This document shows positions 63,754 to 64,000 of a DNA stretch of 64,000 nucleotides, piece by piece. Made by a program: the position numbers and the translations under genes. The notes under the pieces are model-generated. The model did no database searches. It saw only the letters and a list, made by a program, of their open reading frames with translations, and had not been told where the DNA came from. Position 1 is the stretch's first letter. Each line of letters opens with the position of its first letter. The stretch comes from Calycina herbarum (taxonomy: Eukaryota > Ascomycota > Leotiomycetes > Helotiales > Pezizellaceae), in NCBI GenBank assembly GCA_001414485.1, contig LLEY01000060.1, forward strand, positions 248,001 through 312,000. Reading direction: 5' to 3'.

Positions 63754-64000
63754 ATGAACACCTTCTTCCGCAAACCTCTCTACAACACAATCAACCCAAT
63801 CCTTCAACGAACCCATCGAAAATACTTCAGCATGTCTGCACCAGCCGCTTTCGAGTTCCTCCCCCTCGGAGCCATCATACAATCCTTCTACGTCGGAAAA
63901 ACCAACATCGTCCAAGGTTTCCCAAAGCAATCACACTACGAAGCCCTCAATAGTCCCTTTTTTGGAGAAACCATTGGACGAATCGCTAATCGCGTCAAGA
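63754..64000 (+). CDS. Aldose 1-epimerase (mutarotase), 5' part only
   Basis: The gene runs off the window. From the ATG at 63754 the frame reads MNTFFRKPLYNTINPILQRT, a basic, acid-free leader that could be a mitochondrial presequence. A second ATG at 63832 (MSAPAAFEFLPLGAIIQSFY) starts the conserved domain directly and could give a cytosolic form. The domain shows LGAIIQSFYVGKTNIVQGF and FFGETIGRIANRVK, the GalM-type substrate-loop signature GRxANRI/V. Family members interconvert alpha and beta anomers of hexoses. The catalytic His and Glu lie beyond the window. Confidence 0.85.
   Translation, partial: MNTFFRKPLYNTINPILQRTHRKYFSMSAPAAFEFLPLGAIIQSFYVGKTNIVQGFPKQSHYEALNSPFFGETIGRIANRVK

Noticed and set aside
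1..64000. CRISPR arrays, bacterial operons, large intact transposons
   Set aside because: No regularly spaced direct repeats; genes carry spliceosomal introns; no full-length transposase or reverse transcriptase frame was seen.

Overview
The window is nuclear DNA of a filamentous ascomycete. The genes are single or short-intron genes with consensus GTAAGT/GTGAGT donors, there is one dispersed 5S rRNA gene, and the Rax2, APC1 (BimE), Lcl3 and Spt10 homologues look typical of filamentous ascomycetes. The style of the proteins, the AT-rich gene-poor stretches and the Tc1/mariner debris suggest a leotiomycete, possibly of the Botrytis/Sclerotinia group. That placement is inference; no marker was compared.

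Layout. 0.8-2.8 kb: sirtuin with two long introns that resemble each other. 3.1-3.7 kb: small secreted protein. 6.4-7.6 kb: bHLH factor. 8.7-9.4 kb: internally deleted Tc1/mariner copy and a foldback element. 10.45 kb: 5S rRNA. 11.6-13.6 kb: multi-intron, Thr-rich secreted protein. 15.5-19.2 kb: Rax2. 21.1-22.0 kb: Lcl3. 22-28 kb: AT-rich, gene-poor block with a 533-bp TIR element flanked by TA and other repeats. 28.1-34.0 kb: APC1. 35.5-36.1 kb: GFA/CENP-V-like protein. 36.2-39.4 kb: a truncated gene and small membrane-protein genes in decayed DNA. 41.1-43.5 kb: coiled-coil protein. 44.7-46.3 kb: multi zinc-knuckle protein. 46.7-47.2 kb: helical repeat protein. 47.6-49.0 kb: secreted M28 aminopeptidase. 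50.1-50.4 kb: TIR element related to the 9.3-kb foldback. 50.7-51.7 kb: DJ-1/PfpI protein. 52.9-54.7 kb: secreted FAD oxidase. 55.3-57.7 kb: unknown HEIIH protein. 57.8-60.1 kb: secreted type-B carboxylesterase. 61.0-62.8 kb: Spt10. 63.75 kb to the end: start of an aldose 1-epimerase.

The genes do not form an obvious pathway or biosynthetic cluster. Housekeeping genes (APC1, Rax2, Lcl3, Spt10, sirtuin) alternate with secreted hydrolases and oxidases (M28, FAD oxidase, esterase, two small secreted proteins) of the kind used in extracellular nutrition.

The most interesting signal is in the introns. An intron in the Thr-rich secreted gene (12300-12423) and an intron in the zinc-knuckle gene (45738-45885) are homologous along most of their length. 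Each starts exactly at its donor with nearly the same 27 bases and ends in the same TCTTCTAG. The host genes are otherwise unrelated, which is the hallmark of introner-like elements. The two sirtuin introns separately share a foldback repeat of a different family.
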